Notes: generated by a model not told the origin, from the sequence alone. A DNA stretch of 64,000 bases from Marinomonas lutimaris (GCF_019426345.1 NZ_JAHLLW010000008.1:79950-143949), one strand, 5' to 3'. Shown: positions 1 to 10,360, numbered from the stretch's first letter. Program-made: numbers and translations.

Positions 1-1443
1 GGCGATTTTAACCACAAGATAATTGCGCCAAGGGCGATGGTTGAGTCGATTGGCTTGCAGCAAGTATTCTTCTTGGTAGGCCAAGTAGGGGCCTTTTAGT
101 GTTAAGTAAACATAAGGCAAAACGTACATCAGATGCAGAGCAATAATGGCGCACAAGTCGCCATTTAGGTTCAGATAAATCAGCAGCACGTGCAAACCAA
201 ACAAAAAACCAATCTGTGGCAAGAGAATCGGCACGTAAATCAGCCAATCGAACACATGCGGTTTGCTTAAGCTTGAAACTTTACTGCTGTGGCGCTTTGT
301 TTCTAACATGACAAGGCTTATGACGCACGCCATGAGCGTGGCAATCAAGGCAATGGTCAGGGTGTTTAAGGTAAGGTCCATTAGTAGCGGTGTGGCGCGT
401 TCTATATTGTCCCATGTCCATTGACTCGGTAACGCATCGGGAAAGCGCCAGCGCCGAGTAAGCGACCAAATCGGCAGCAAAGCCAGAGCCACAAAGGCAT
501 TCAATAAGGCGAGCAACCCCAAAACTACGCCTAATCGAAGCAGGTTGTCGGTTAAACCAAAACGCTTGCCGTTACTGCGTTCAGCTCGGCTTAGTTTGCT
601 GAATGACAAATGCGCCACTTCCCAGCCTGCTAAAACGGCAACAATGATCAACATAAGGGAAATTGCGCCAGCGCTTGCCATTAAGCGCATGGATAAATCG
701 GGATCATTAAACCAGCGTAATAAAGTCACCGCCAGTGTTGACGGTGTGTTGGGGCCGATCACCAAAGCCAAATCCACTACAGTCAAACTAAAGGCGACAA
801 CGATAAAAATAGGCAAACGAATAATTGGATACAGCTGAGGAATTAACACCTTGCGCCACAAGGTAAAACGGCTGTAACCGAGGGCTTGGCCGACTTGTAA
901 GCTTTCTCGAGCCTTGATGCTTCTCATCGTGGCGAGCATGACAAACAATAGATAAGGCATTTCTTTTATCACAAGGGCGAGAATCAGTGAAACGCCATAA
1001 GGATCTTGTACGGTAATCCAGTTAGGCGGTCGATCAAATCCTGTTAGCCATGGGCTGAACAAGCGAACTAACCAACCGGACGGACTCAATAGAAACAATA
1101 GACCAATGGCAATGGCTGCATGGGGAATCGCCAAAATCGGTGATAAAAGTGCTTCGATTTTTTGGAAAAACGGACGCTGATAACCCCAAGCCAACAGCGA
1201 CAGGGCGAACCAAAGAGCGAGCAGAGGTGCAGCGATACCGGTAATTAGCGTGAGTTTTAAGCTGGCGTAAAATTCCCCTTGAGCAAATAGATTATACCAA
1301 GGAGTGAAAGAAAGATTGTATTCACCAAGAGGCGGAAAATATGCAAACGCAGGAAGCAAGGTGCCGATCAAGCCTACGGCAACAGGAAATACCAATAATA
1401 GACTGATAGTCCCAGTGATCCATTTAGCGTGTTTTAACGGCAT
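1..1443 (-). CDS. ynjC: ABC transporter permease, YnjC-like, 3' end outside window
   Basis: The frame is open from an ATG at 1443 to the window edge (481 codons, no stop), so the C-terminus is missing. The translation is very hydrophobic with many membrane segments. It has two permease-like halves: an EAA-type loop lies near residues 150-190 (Gly-x-x-Leu-Gly-Tyr-Ser stretch) and the second half begins after about residue 260. This fits the fused two-domain permease YnjC of the YnjBCD importer. The solute-binding protein gene (1507-2736) lies just upstream in the same direction, 63 bp away, so the two are very probably one operon. The ATPase gene ynjD should follow beyond the left edge. The substrate is not known from sequence. 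Confidence 0.85.
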   Translation of the reverse strand, partial: MPLKHAKWITGTISLLLVFPVAVGLIGTLLPAFAYFPPLGEYNLSFTPWYNLFAQGEFYASLKLTLITGIAAPLLALWFALSLLAWGYQRPFFQKIEALLSPILAIPHAAIAIGLLFLLSPSGWLVRLFSPWLTGFDRPPNWITVQDPYGVSLILALVIKEMPYLLFVMLATMRSIKARESLQVGQALGYSRFTLWRKVLIPQLYPIIRLPIFIVVAFSLTVVDLALVIGPNTPSTLAVTLLRWFNDPDLSMRLMASAGAISLMLIIVAVLAGWEVAHLSFSKLSRAERSNGKRFGLTDNLLRLGVVLGLLALLNAFVALALLPIWSLTRRWRFPDALPSQWTWDNIERATPLLMDLTLNTLTIALIATLMACVISLVMLETKRHSSKVSSLSKPHVFDWLIYVPILLPQIGFLFGLHVLLIYLNLNGDLCAIIALHLMYVLPYVYLTLKGPYLAYQEEYLLQANRLNHRPWRNYLVVKIA

Positions 1444-1506
1444 CTTGCTTCTTATTTAGATAATTATAGAGTTTTTCACGACGTGACGAGCGCAGTAGTC
1501 GTGTGA

Positions 1507-2736
1507 TTATTGTGCGTAACGCTTACGCCATTCCGCTTCTAATGCTCCAACCCAGCTACTGTGTGGCTCGGGTAACGTTTGGCCTAACTCTTCAATGCTT
1601 AATGTGGCGATACCACGAGGCAGAGCGTCAAATTTGGCTTGTTCAGACGCAGGTAATTTTGCGTAAGATAAAACACTTAAGTCGCCCCAAATGGTTGGCG
1701 TTTGCTTTTTAATTTGCGCTTCTGGTGACAACATAAAGTTTGCCACGACTTGTGCTCCCGCTTTTGCGCCACTGTTATACGGAATTGCTAGAAAGTGTGT
1801 ATTGCCAATGGTGCCGTTGGTGAAAACGTAAGAGCGCACCGAGTCTGGTAGATTACCTTTGTCGATCTGAACCGATGCCGCGGAAATGTCGAAGCTTAAT
1901 GCTACATCGATTTCTTGGTCATCGAGTAAACGCATCATTTCTTCTGAGCTGGATGGAAAGGTTTGACCATTGCGCCATGCGACCTTATGAAGCTGATCTA
2001 AATAGGCCCACAAAGGTGCGGTAATCTTGTCGAAATCCACACTGTCTGCGGGTTGTGCTAGCGCTTTGCGGTAAGGTGTTAATTCGTACAAAGCTTGTTT
2101 CAAAAATGTTGAACCAAGGAATTGCGGTGGTTCTGGATAGGTGATTCGTCCAGGATGTGCTTTGGCGTAGGTGAGTAAATCGGCAATCGACTTTGGCGGA
2201 TTGCTCAAGGTCGCTGTGTCGTACATAAAGATGACCTGCGCCATGCCCCAAGGGGATTCCATGCCATCAACAGGCGTACCGAAGTCTTGGGTTAAGCTTT
2301 GGCGAGCATTTTCATCCACGTAAGTCATGTAGTTTGGTAGTGACTGGCTGAATGGACCAAAGAGTAAATTATTGTCTTTCATAGCGCGGAAGTTTTCGCC
2401 ATTGAGCCAGATAAGATCGATGGAACCATTGTTGTTTTTGCCTGCTGCTTTTTCGGCCAATACTCTGTTTACTGCGTCGGACGTGTCTGTCAGCTTCACT
2501 TGTTTAAGGGTGACATCGTATTCCTCTTGAATACGATCGGCGGCCCACTGAATGTAATCGTTAATGTTGTCGGCACCACCCCAAGCATTGAAATACACGG
2601 TTTGGCCTTTGGCTTGTTGAAGCGTGTCTTGCCAGCTTTGTTGGCTTGCGTTGTTTTGAGTTGAAGTGGCTAGTGTAGGCAAGCTTGATAAGGCTAGGGT
2701 GGCAGCGATGGAAGCCGCGACAAACGATTTTCTCAT
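1507..2736 (-). CDS. ynjB: ABC transporter periplasmic solute-binding protein, YnjB-like
   Basis: A 409-residue protein with a clear signal peptide: basic Met-Arg-Lys start, hydrophobic stretch, and an Ala-x-Ala-like cut near residue 23. The mature part has a Trp-Gly-Gly motif after an early beta strand, an Asp-Leu-Ile-Trp-Leu-Asn-Gly-Glu-Asn segment and a late Trp-Gly-Asp motif. These are typical of the YnjB group of extracellular solute-binding proteins. It should capture a small substrate in the periplasm for the permease encoded next (start 1443). Length matches the family (about 390-410). The substrate is uncertain; YnjB is only loosely linked to thiamine/polyamine-type binding proteins. 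Confidence 0.87.
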   Translation of the reverse strand: MRKSFVAASIAATLALSSLPTLATSTQNNASQQSWQDTLQQAKGQTVYFNAWGGADNINDYIQWAADRIQEEYDVTLKQVKLTDTSDAVNRVLAEKAAGKNNNGSIDLIWLNGENFRAMKDNNLLFGPFSQSLPNYMTYVDENARQSLTQDFGTPVDGMESPWGMAQVIFMYDTATLSNPPKSIADLLTYAKAHPGRITYPEPPQFLGSTFLKQALYELTPYRKALAQPADSVDFDKITAPLWAYLDQLHKVAWRNGQTFPSSSEEMMRLLDDQEIDVALSFDISAASVQIDKGNLPDSVRSYVFTNGTIGNTHFLAIPYNSGAKAGAQVVANFMLSPEAQIKKQTPTIWGDLSVLSYAKLPASEQAKFDALPRGIATLSIEELGQTLPEPHSSWVGALEAEWRKRYAQ

Positions 2737-2912
2737 TCCTTTCTCCTGATGTTCTTTAGTTGTTTTAATCTTTACGAAAGCTTAGACGTAAATAGATCCT
2801 TGTTTCTTACAGTCCTTTATTTAAGGAATTGTTTTTTATTAAAAATTGGTTTTAGCGTACCATGTTGCAGGCTCAAATTGGGCGAATGTTTTACAGCTTT
2901 TTTCGAGGTGTT

Positions 2913-4055
2913 ATGTCTTACCAAATTTACTCTCATGTATTACCGAGCGCTACACCAGGCACTCAGCGTGTGTTAAAAGCCCATCACTTTGGTGAAGCAG
3001 GTGCGCGTCCTAAAGTGTATTTTCAGGCGGGATTACATGCAGACGAATGGCCGGGGTTTTTGGTGCTTAACACCTTGCTGAGAAAACTGAAAAAAGCCGA
3101 CGATGCAGGTTTGATTCAAGGCGAAATTGTCATCGTTCCTGTGGCGAACCCGATTGGTTTGGCGCAAAATTTTCACGGTTATATTCCGGGCCGCTTTGCG
3201 TTTTCTGACGGTGGTGGCAACTTTAACCGTAACTGGCCGCAGTTAGGTGCGAAAGTTGAAAAACGCATCAAGGGCGATGTGACTGGCGATATTCAAAGTA
3301 ATATCGAACTAGTTCGCCAAGCGATTCATGACGAGTTGGTGTTGCTGCCAGAAACCACCGAACTGCAAGGCATGAAGAAAACCTTGTTGGCTTTGTCTAT
3401 GGATGCAGATGAAGTTATCGATCTGCATTGTTCTGGGGAAGCCAGCATGCACGCCTATGTAGCGCAAGAATTTGAAAGTCACTTTAAGCCTCTGTTGGCT
3501 TTGTTAGGTGCTAAGGTTGGCTTGTCTGAATTAGAAACGGGTGCGGCCTCGTTTGATGAAACCAATGTCAGTGTGTGGCGTGATTTAAAAGCCCATTATG
3601 CCCATTTGATTCCTTGGGGAAGCCGCTCTTTAACGGTAGAATTACGCGGCGAAAATGACATTTCTAATGAGTTTGCTCAGCAAGATGCACAAGCTTTATT
3701 TGATTATCTTGTGCTGCGAGAAGTGATTGCTGGTAAGTCACCCGCGATTGATGACAGCGACGTTGAATATTATCCACTGGATGCCATGGATTTAGTCAAA
3801 GCGCCGTGTGCTGGCATTGTCTGTTATCACAAAGCCATTGGCGACGAAGTAGAAGAAGGCGAAGTGATTGGTGAAGTGGTGAACCTAATGGACGATGACG
3901 TGGAAAGCTCCAGTTATCCTTTGGTTTCACGCACCAATGGCGTGTTTTTTGCCCGTGTGCAGCGCCGTTTGGTGGTGTGTGGCGAATCCATTGCCAAGAT
4001 CGCTGGCAGAGAACATCTGGCGTTTCGTGAGATCGGCAAGTTGTTTGAAGACTAG
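2913..4055 (+). CDS. Succinylglutamate desuccinylase/aspartoacylase-family zinc hydrolase
   Basis: A 380-residue protein of the AstE/aspartoacylase branch of M14-like zinc carboxypeptidases. The zinc motif His-x-x-Glu is seen as HADEW near residue 45, and the second zinc histidine in DLHCS near residue 180. The C-terminal ~80 residues look like the small beta domain of the family, with a biotinyl/lipoyl-like fold (GDEVEEGEVIGEVV). The ATG at 2913 is chosen over an upstream ATG at 2862 because GAGGTG lies just ahead of it and homologues start near this point. It probably cleaves an N-acyl amino acid or related amide in the cytoplasm. The substrate cannot be read from sequence. It stands alone, divergent from ynjB. 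Confidence 0.82.
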   Translation: MSYQIYSHVLPSATPGTQRVLKAHHFGEAGARPKVYFQAGLHADEWPGFLVLNTLLRKLKKADDAGLIQGEIVIVPVANPIGLAQNFHGYIPGRFAFSDGGGNFNRNWPQLGAKVEKRIKGDVTGDIQSNIELVRQAIHDELVLLPETTELQGMKKTLLALSMDADEVIDLHCSGEASMHAYVAQEFESHFKPLLALLGAKVGLSELETGAASFDETNVSVWRDLKAHYAHLIPWGSRSLTVELRGENDISNEFAQQDAQALFDYLVLREVIAGKSPAIDDSDVEYYPLDAMDLVKAPCAGIVCYHKAIGDEVEEGEVIGEVVNLMDDDVESSSYPLVSRTNGVFFARVQRRLVVCGESIAKIAGREHLAFREIGKLFED

Positions 4056-4127
4056 AAAAACTAATGACTTAAAAGTCGATAATTAGTAATTGAAGATCCA
4101 ATCGTATAAATACTAGGCAAGATTATT

Positions 4128-6434
4128 TTGACACAAGCGCAACCCAATACAGAGGTGACCACCTCGTTAACCGATGAGCAAACGCTTGTTGTAAATCATG
4201 ATCTCACGTCACCAGCGAAAGTCATTGCCGTGGCTGGCGCGGGTAAAACCACCACCTTAATTTCTCGTATCGAGCATTTGTTGGCTCAGGGTGTGGACCC
4301 GTCTCACATTGGCGTATTTATGTTTAACAAAAGCGCGCAAGAAGAATTCTCCGAGCGTTTGAGTAAGCGGCTCATGGCCGCTGGGCATTTACGCTCTCCC
4401 AGTGTGATGACCTTTCATGCCTTTGGTATGAAGTTTTGTCGTCGTTTGGAACAGCAAGGTTGGTTGTCTGCCGCCAAGCTCATTACCGATGATTTTAGTT
4501 TGGTAAAAATGTTGCGCGAGGCGTTACAGCGTCTGGTTCGCAATGGCGAGAAAATCGCTATGCTAGATGAGAAAGACTGGCTTGAAGACGTGCTGTTGTT
4601 TGTCGATCAAGTGAAAGCTTCTGACCAACCCGCGCAGATCGTTTTTGAAGCTTTGGGCTGGTCTAACGAGCGTAAGTTTTTCCCGGCGTTATACGATGAG
4701 TTAGAGAAGCTACGCAAACGTAATAACATACGCTTTTTTGCTGATTTGCTCAGTGACCCTTATGAATTAATCAGTGAATTAGACGAAGCTGAACGCGTGA
4801 GAGTGCGTGGCTTAGTACCTGATTTCCGTTATTTGTTAATTGACGAATTTCAAGATATTAATCCTTGCCAATACGAGCTATTAAAATTGCTTTATCCTGC
4901 GCCTTGTCAATGGATGATTGTGGGCGACGTACAGCAATGTATTTACGAATGGCGCGGTGCCAGCCCAGAGATCATGGCAAGTCAGTTTGACCAAGACTTT
5001 GCTGGTGTGGCGACTTATCCGCTAAGTACCAGTTTTCGTTTCGGTCATGCGGTCGGTTTAATGGCGTCGAGCGTGATTAGTGAAAATGATCCTGATGCCT
5101 TGGTAATTGGTGCCGGCGAGCGCACGCGAGTGTCTTTTGCCCGCGCTCCGAAGACAGGTAAGGCGTTGTTGGGGGAGCTGAAATCTTGGGTGGACGAAGG
5201 TCGTGCATTGAGCGATACCGCGGTGCTGGTGCGCTTGTACAGTGACATGGTTCCAGTGCAACTCGCCTTGATGCACAAAGGTGTGCCGTATCAATTACAT
5301 GGTGATTCGCCATTGTTGGAAAATCGCCAAATTCGTATGTTGATGGCGTATCTTGCTGTGATTGCTGGTGGTTTGGAAACGTCGAACACCTTTTTTCATC
5401 CGGATGATATCGAATACTTGCTGACGGTACCGAGCCTTGGTGGTTCCATGGCACAGCGTAAAACCTTGATCCAACAAGCCAAACAATCGCCGCATTTGTT
5501 GCCGCAGATTATAGAGTCCGTGGCTGACGCGACAGATGGTTGGCGTGCTAAAAAACTATACGAACGTGCTGATTGGTTGCGCAGCTTAAGTATTTATCGC
5601 ACCGATCCGGCGCAAGGCTTGGCGCACACTTTAGAAAAGTTAGGCATTTATCGTTATTTCGAAAGCACCAGCAGTAAAGATATTCAGACCCAAGAAAAGA
5701 TAGCTACTTGCGATGCCTTTATGGCTTATGTGCGTGGTGTTGGCGGTGATGCAAAATCGATTTTAGAACAACTCGCCACCTTGAATGAAAAACAAACGGA
5801 CGATGTTCATGGCGTGCATTTGATGACGATCCATAAATCGAAAGGTTTGGAGTTCGATCAGGTGTTATTGTCTGGCTTACAAGAAGGGCGTTTCCCTTAT
5901 TACGATGAGGATTTGAGCGCCATAGACAAGCAGGCCGCCAGTGATATGGCGTCGGAGCGACGTCTGTTTTATGTGGCCATAACGCGGGCAAAACAGAAAT
6001 TAGTTCTGCTCGAATCCCCAAGTGCTGATGAGCACAAACGTATGAAACAGGGCGACATTCCCCGCGCTGCCTTGAAAAGCTTGTCCTTGTCGCGCTTTGT
6101 GTTCGAAGCACAGCCTTACGCGGTGAGTCGTATTTGCGAAGCTTGGTATGTCGAGAATGTTGGCACGCCAATTGATACGGAAAAAGGTTCGGTCTTTCAG
6201 CGTTATTTGAACGCGGTTGATCCTTCTCCGTCGCTGACCTTTCGTCATCGCGTTGAAGGAAAGAGCCTTTTGCAGCCCGGCGACAAAGTTCGCCACGATC
6301 AGTTCGGTCAGGGTGTTGTCGTTCGACAAGAACAAGACGCCAAACAAATGATTTTTGTGGATTTTGGTGAAATGGGTCTAAAACGCTTTAATCCCAAGCA
6401 CACACAACTTATTAAACTGTCTTCCAGAGCCTAA
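4128..6434 (+). CDS. UvrD/Rep-type superfamily 1A DNA helicase
   Basis: A 768-residue ATP-dependent 3'-5' helicase. Motif I is Ala-Gly-Ala-Gly-Lys-Thr near residues 35-42, motif II is the Asp-Glu-Phe-Gln-Asp box near 240, motif III follows (GDVQQCIYEWRGA), and motif VI is in the segment VAITRAKQKL near 620. The last ~50 residues form a small beta domain (GDKVRHDQFGQGVV), like the Tudor-like tail of PcrA/UvrD proteins that contacts RNA polymerase. Start is TTG with only a weak ribosome site upstream. It differs from canonical UvrD and Rep in its middle section, so it is probably an accessory repair helicase. Its next neighbour, an oxygenase gene, begins 10 bp after the stop and may be co-transcribed. 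Confidence 0.85.
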   Translation: MTQAQPNTEVTTSLTDEQTLVVNHDLTSPAKVIAVAGAGKTTTLISRIEHLLAQGVDPSHIGVFMFNKSAQEEFSERLSKRLMAAGHLRSPSVMTFHAFGMKFCRRLEQQGWLSAAKLITDDFSLVKMLREALQRLVRNGEKIAMLDEKDWLEDVLLFVDQVKASDQPAQIVFEALGWSNERKFFPALYDELEKLRKRNNIRFFADLLSDPYELISELDEAERVRVRGLVPDFRYLLIDEFQDINPCQYELLKLLYPAPCQWMIVGDVQQCIYEWRGASPEIMASQFDQDFAGVATYPLSTSFRFGHAVGLMASSVISENDPDALVIGAGERTRVSFARAPKTGKALLGELKSWVDEGRALSDTAVLVRLYSDMVPVQLALMHKGVPYQLHGDSPLLENRQIRMLMAYLAVIAGGLETSNTFFHPDDIEYLLTVPSLGGSMAQRKTLIQQAKQSPHLLPQIIESVADATDGWRAKKLYERADWLRSLSIYRTDPAQGLAHTLEKLGIYRYFESTSSKDIQTQEKIATCDAFMAYVRGVGGDAKSILEQLATLNEKQTDDVHGVHLMTIHKSKGLEFDQVLLSGLQEGRFPYYDEDLSAIDKQAASDMASERRLFYVAITRAKQKLVLLESPSADEHKRMKQGDIPRAALKSLSLSRFVFEAQPYAVSRICEAWYVENVGTPIDTEKGSVFQRYLNAVDPSPSLTFRHRVEGKSLLQPGDKVRHDQFGQGVVVRQEQDAKQMIFVDFGEMGLKRFNPKHTQLIKLSSRA

Positions 6435-6444
6435 GGAACGCGTA

Positions 6445-7401
6445 ATGTCTATTCCATTAATTGATTTATCCAAGCTGATTCATGAGAGCGAATTGGTACG
6501 TCAGAGTGAGATAGTTGCCCTAGATAAGGCATGTCGTGAGATTGGTTTCTTCTACCTTACCAATACAGGTATTCCAAAAACATTGATGGCGGCGTTGATG
6601 CGCGAAGCCAAGCGTTTCTTTAATCAGCCGCAAGATGTGAAAAACACCATCGATATTAAAAACAGCATTAATCATCGTGGTTACGGCAATATTGGTGAAG
6701 AGCAGCTCGACGAAATTGGTCATGCGGATTGGAAAGAAACCTTTGATATGGCGTTGGACTTTCCTAAGGATCATCCTTTGGCGATTAAATATCCGACGGC
6801 TTACGGCCCTAACCAGAATCCAAGTGATCCTACGACACTAGAAGTGCTGCAAGAATACTATGTAGAGGCTTTCCAAGTGGCGCAGAAGCTGCTGACGGCT
6901 ATGGCGCAAGCCTTGTCCTTAGAGGATGACTTCTTTACGCGCGGCTTTAAAGATCACGTGACTGTTTTGCGCATGATTCACTATCCACCACGCCCAGCCA
7001 ACGACCATGACAATGGCGCGGGTGCGCATACGGATTACGGTTGTGTCACCTTGCTATTGCAAGATCAGATTGGTGGTTTACAAGTGAAAAACCGCCAAGG
7101 TGAGTGGGTCGATGCGACGCCAATCGACAATGCCTTAGTGGTCAATATTGGTGATTTGATGCAGCGTTGGACTAATGACGAATACGTTTCTACAGCGCAT
7201 CGAGTGCGTGCTTCATTGCCAGATGTGCATCGCTACTCGTTCCCATTCTTTGTGGAACCAGATTACGAAACCAACGTTGAGTGTGTGCCAAGCTGCGCGA
7301 CCGCTGATAAACCTGCCAAATATGATGGGATCTTGAGTGGCGACTGGATTCAGTCGCGCTTTGATGCAACCTATGCGTACCGAGAGAAAGAAAAAGCTTA
7401 A
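6445..7401 (+). CDS. Isopenicillin N synthase-like Fe(II)/2-oxoglutarate dioxygenase
   Basis: A 318-residue soluble enzyme with the non-haem dioxygenase N-terminal domain (residues 1-125) and the double-stranded beta-helix C-terminal domain. The iron ligands are visible as His-x-Asp in GAHTDYG (about 196-198) and a distal His in STAHRV (about 252). The 2-oxoglutarate-binding Arg-x-Ser follows in HRYSFPFF. It hydroxylates or oxidises a small substrate that cannot be named. Length fits the family. The start ATG has GGAACG upstream and lies 10 bp after the helicase stop. It is followed by a bidirectional terminator shared with the convergent yafJ. Confidence 0.85.
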   Translation: MSIPLIDLSKLIHESELVRQSEIVALDKACREIGFFYLTNTGIPKTLMAALMREAKRFFNQPQDVKNTIDIKNSINHRGYGNIGEEQLDEIGHADWKETFDMALDFPKDHPLAIKYPTAYGPNQNPSDPTTLEVLQEYYVEAFQVAQKLLTAMAQALSLEDDFFTRGFKDHVTVLRMIHYPPRPANDHDNGAGAHTDYGCVTLLLQDQIGGLQVKNRQGEWVDATPIDNALVVNIGDLMQRWTNDEYVSTAHRVRASLPDVHRYSFPFFVEPDYETNVECVPSCATADKPAKYDGILSGDWIQSRFDATYAYREKEKA

Positions 7402-7500
7402 TCTGGGTGACTGACAAGTCGTGAAGATAACGCGCAATGATATAAAAGATAAAATATTTACTAAAACAAGAAGGGTTCAAAAAAAGAAGAGCCAAAAAAA

Positions 7501-7522
7501 TGACCGCTAGGCGGTCATTTTT
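7501..7522. terminator. Bidirectional intrinsic terminator
   Basis: A 7-bp perfect stem (TGACCGC/GCGGTCA) with a 3-nt loop is flanked by an A-run on the left and a T-run on the right, so it can work on both strands. It lies between the convergent oxygenase and yafJ genes and contains the yafJ stop codon. Confidence 0.8.
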
Positions 7523-8292
7523 AATAATTCAGACAAAGGTTGGATTTGGTAATTTTGACCTTTGATTCTGGCAATATGTCCTGCTGGCACTTGAGTCCAG
7601 CTGTCACTGGAATGGTCTAGCGGTTCTGAGCCAATCACGATGTGTTTTTCAAATTGCTTGCAGTATAAGCTTGGTGCTAGTTCGTCACTAGAAAAGCGAA
7701 TGGCGGTGATTTCTTCCCCATCTGAAAAAACCGCTGTGAAACGCAACGGATCTTTGATGTTTTTCTGCTTCATCATCTCCATAATTTGCGCTAGGGTCAT
7801 TTCTATCGCAGCTTCAGGATTAGCTTCTAATCCATTGGCAATCATCAATAAGAAAATAACTTCGGAATCGGTTGCGCCATGTCGATGGCTATAAAGATGT
7901 TCAGGTATCAAGCGATCCAGTTGCCAGCGTAAAGACTCATAGCCACCAATTTGTCCGTTGTGCATGAATAGCCAGTTTTTGTAACTGAATGGATGGCAGT
8001 TTGAGCGATTGGTTTCTGTGCCAGTGGAAGAGCGCACATGGGCGAAAAACAAGCCGCTTTTAATATGTCTCGCTAGGCTTTTTAAATTACTATCACTCCA
8101 TGCAGGCAATACTTCATGATAAAGGCCTGGTTCCTCGCGTTCATCGTACCAGCCCAAACCAAAACCGTCTGCATTCACTGTCACTTCCGATTTTCTAGCG
8201 CTTAAGCTTTGATGAATTAAAGAATGCTCTTGTTTGAAAAGTAATGACTCAAGGTAAACCGCGTCACCTTGATACGCCATCCAACGACACAT
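7507..8292 (-). CDS. yafJ: Class II glutamine amidotransferase YafJ
   Basis: A 261-residue protein with the Ntn-hydrolase glutaminase fold. The nucleophile Cys2 follows the start Met (MCRWMAYQG), and the motifs HVRSSTG (about 83-89) and HNGQIGG (about 111-117) shape the glutamine pocket. It matches YafJ, a stand-alone glutaminase domain whose acceptor is unknown. Stand-alone members of this group have been linked to ergothioneine (EgtC) and peptidase functions, but nothing here supports that link. A good ribosome site (AGGAG) precedes ATG at 8292. It lies 78 bp after the chemoreceptor gene, with a terminator hairpin between them, so it is probably transcribed separately. Confidence 0.83.
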   Translation of the reverse strand: MCRWMAYQGDAVYLESLLFKQEHSLIHQSLSARKSEVTVNADGFGLGWYDEREEPGLYHEVLPAWSDSNLKSLARHIKSGLFFAHVRSSTGTETNRSNCHPFSYKNWLFMHNGQIGGYESLRWQLDRLIPEHLYSHRHGATDSEVIFLLMIANGLEANPEAAIEMTLAQIMEMMKQKNIKDPLRFTAVFSDGEEITAIRFSSDELAPSLYCKQFEKHIVIGSEPLDHSSDSWTQVPAGHIARIKGQNYQIQPLSELLKMTA

Positions 8293-8313
8293 GATTTTCT
8301 CCTAGGAATGAAA

Positions 8314-8336
8314 AGGGGAAGTGACTAACTTCCCCT
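8314..8336 (-). terminator. Intrinsic terminator after the chemoreceptor gene
   Basis: A perfect 9-bp stem (AGGGGAAGT/ACTTCCCCT) with a 5-nt loop. Read on the minus strand it ends in TTTT. It sits between the chemoreceptor stop (8371) and the yafJ start (8292). Confidence 0.7.
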
Positions 8337-8370
8337 GAAATCTTAATCTAAAAAGTATACTCCTGTAACA

Positions 8371-10038
8371 CTATACTTTGAAATAACTGATCTTAGCTGA
8401 AAGTTGTGTTGCCAATGAGGCCAGTTGTTCTGCAGAGTTGCTAATAGAATGAATCGACTTCGTTGTACGTGAGGCAATTTCGGTAATATTCTCGACGTTG
8501 CGGCTTACTTCAGCGGTTACCGAGGCTTGTTCTTCGGCGGTTGCTGAGATTCTGTCATTCATATCGCGAATCTTAGACACGGATTGGTTGATATGATGAA
8601 GCGAGTCTTCCTCATGTTTGACCTGATTCACTGCATCGGTAGAGCGCTGATGACTTGATGTCATGGCTTTTACCGCAGAGCTAGTGCCGCTTTGTAGCAA
8701 GGCGATCATTTTCTCGATCTCTTGCGTGGCATTCTGGGTGTTTTGTGCAAGATGGCGAACTTCATCGGCTACTACGGCAAAGCCACGACCTTGCTCGCCA
8801 GCACGTGCTGCTTCAATCGCTGCGTTTAAAGCGAGTAGGTTGGTTTGTTCTGCAATACCTAGAATGACGTTAAGAATATTACTGATTTCTTTAGTATTGG
8901 TTTGCAATTCATTAATAGTATCCGCAGAGCTGGCAATTTCGCTTGCTAACTCCTGAATGCTATTAATTGTTTTTGTGACAATGGTTGTGCCTTCGTTCGC
9001 TGCTACTTCTGCTTCGTGCGCAGCTTGGCTTGCGTCTGTCGTTGATTCAGAAACATGTACCGCCGTGGCTTGTATTTCTTGTATCGCTTGAGAGATAAAA
9101 TTGGTTTCTTGTTGCTGGCGATCTACCATTTCAGAGGATTCGTCGGTAATGCGATTAAGATCGTTAGCGGCAGTTGTTAGCATCGAGCTGGATTCTGCTA
9201 CGTCATGCAAAATGCTACTAAGTTGTACAACGAGTTTGTCCATTGCTGTTTCTAGCATGCCGATTTCGTCTTTGCGTGTGCTGGTGATTTTAGATTGAAC
9301 CAAATCACCTGAGGCAATTTCTTCTGCACGTCGAACTGCTTTAATAAGTGGTCTACAAATGCCGTTAACAATGATGATGCTGATGGCGATACCAATCACA
9401 ATAAGCACGGCAGCGAGTATGCCACTAGTGTAAATGGTTTGGTCTAGTTTGTGATTTTGATTATCAGCCACGGCGCTGCTGTATTCATTTATAGAGGCAA
9501 TAATGTCCTCCATTTGCTTGTTCACCGTGATTAGGCTCTCGTCGGCAGCGCGACGAGATTTACTTGCTTTCATGGTATTTAACTTTACCCACCAGCTGTA
9601 GGTTTCTGTGCTGGCTTCTAAGAAAATAGCTTGTTGCTCTTCTAGGGCTTTAATTTGTTCTAGTAGGTCACCTAATCCATCATGAACTGGCATGGTGGCA
9701 AGAATGCTTTTTACATTCTCTATACTGGTGACTAGTTCACCAGTATAAGTTTTGAATTTTGCGGCAGACTCAGCAATCTGTTCAGTGCCATATCCACCAA
9801 TAGATTTTGCGATAGAGACTTGGAAATAACCACGCTCAAATTCAACAGATTGTTGCAGTAAAAGCTGGCGGCTTTTTTCTAGATTTTTAACGAGTTGAAG
9901 GCTTTGATAAGAAAGGCTTTGTAATTCGGAAGAAACGGATTTACTGGTCAGTGCAGAGCTAATGCTGATGCCAATAATTACTAACGAAAAGAGTGCAATA
10001 AGTGAGAGTATTTTGGTGCGTACGGACAGATTTAACAT
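8371..10038 (-). CDS. Methyl-accepting chemotaxis protein
   Basis: A 555-residue transducer. TM1 is at about residues 10-30. A periplasmic helical sensor region of about 175 residues follows (probably a four-helix bundle), then TM2 at about 207-227, a HAMP domain at about 228-280, and a long cytoplasmic coiled coil. The conserved signalling hairpin is visible at [32 protein letters not shown] (about 395-425). No CheB/CheR-docking pentapeptide is seen at the C-terminus. It should bind a ligand in the periplasm and control CheA through CheW; the ligand is unknown. It is monocistronic, as chemoreceptor genes often are, with 322 bp of non-coding DNA upstream. Confidence 0.93.
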   Translation of the reverse strand: MLNLSVRTKILSLIALFSLVIIGISISSALTSKSVSSELQSLSYQSLQLVKNLEKSRQLLLQQSVEFERGYFQVSIAKSIGGYGTEQIAESAAKFKTYTGELVTSIENVKSILATMPVHDGLGDLLEQIKALEEQQAIFLEASTETYSWWVKLNTMKASKSRRAADESLITVNKQMEDIIASINEYSSAVADNQNHKLDQTIYTSGILAAVLIVIGIAISIIIVNGICRPLIKAVRRAEEIASGDLVQSKITSTRKDEIGMLETAMDKLVVQLSSILHDVAESSSMLTTAANDLNRITDESSEMVDRQQQETNFISQAIQEIQATAVHVSESTTDASQAAHEAEVAANEGTTIVTKTINSIQELASEIASSADTINELQTNTKEISNILNVILGIAEQTNLLALNAAIEAARAGEQGRGFAVVADEVRHLAQNTQNATQEIEKMIALLQSGTSSAVKAMTSSHQRSTDAVNQVKHEEDSLHHINQSVSKIRDMNDRISATAEEQASVTAEVSRNVENITEIASRTTKSIHSISNSAEQLASLATQLSAKISYFKV

Positions 10039-10360
10039 AGTTAATCCAATGAATTAAGAGTGTTGGTCGATATCTCTAGTACAGCAATACTTATGCCAAT
10101 CAAGTTGCATTATCTCGTACGAAGGATGTTGGCTTATATCGTCCCCGCAACCTGTACTTTATTTGATCTAAAGCTTGGCAAAAATATCCACGTGTTTAGA
10201 GAGGATCTAATTTATTTTGTTTTTTTTATTGCTCAAGCTTGAATATGCACTCTGTAGGGAATGTGCAAGCAAAGCTGGCGAATAGTAAGATAACGTAAAA
10301 AGGGAGGAGAAGCATAGCGGTTTTTCCCGTTATGCTCTATTTTTGTGCATTCTTGAGGGC
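10039..10360. other. Intergenic region, no gene seen
   Basis: 322 bp between the chemoreceptor start and the hisI stop. No credible ORF with a ribosome site is seen, nor a convincing sigma-28 promoter. It contains one hairpin at 10311-10336 (AGCATAGCGG/CCGTTATGCT, one wobble pair), followed by CTATTTTT on the plus strand and by only a weak T-tract on the minus strand. That hairpin may end the hisI transcript. Confidence 0.5.

Noticed and set aside
8..469. Two short minus-strand ORFs at the left edge
   Set aside because: They are other-frame shadows of the partial permease gene, whose frame is open to position 1.
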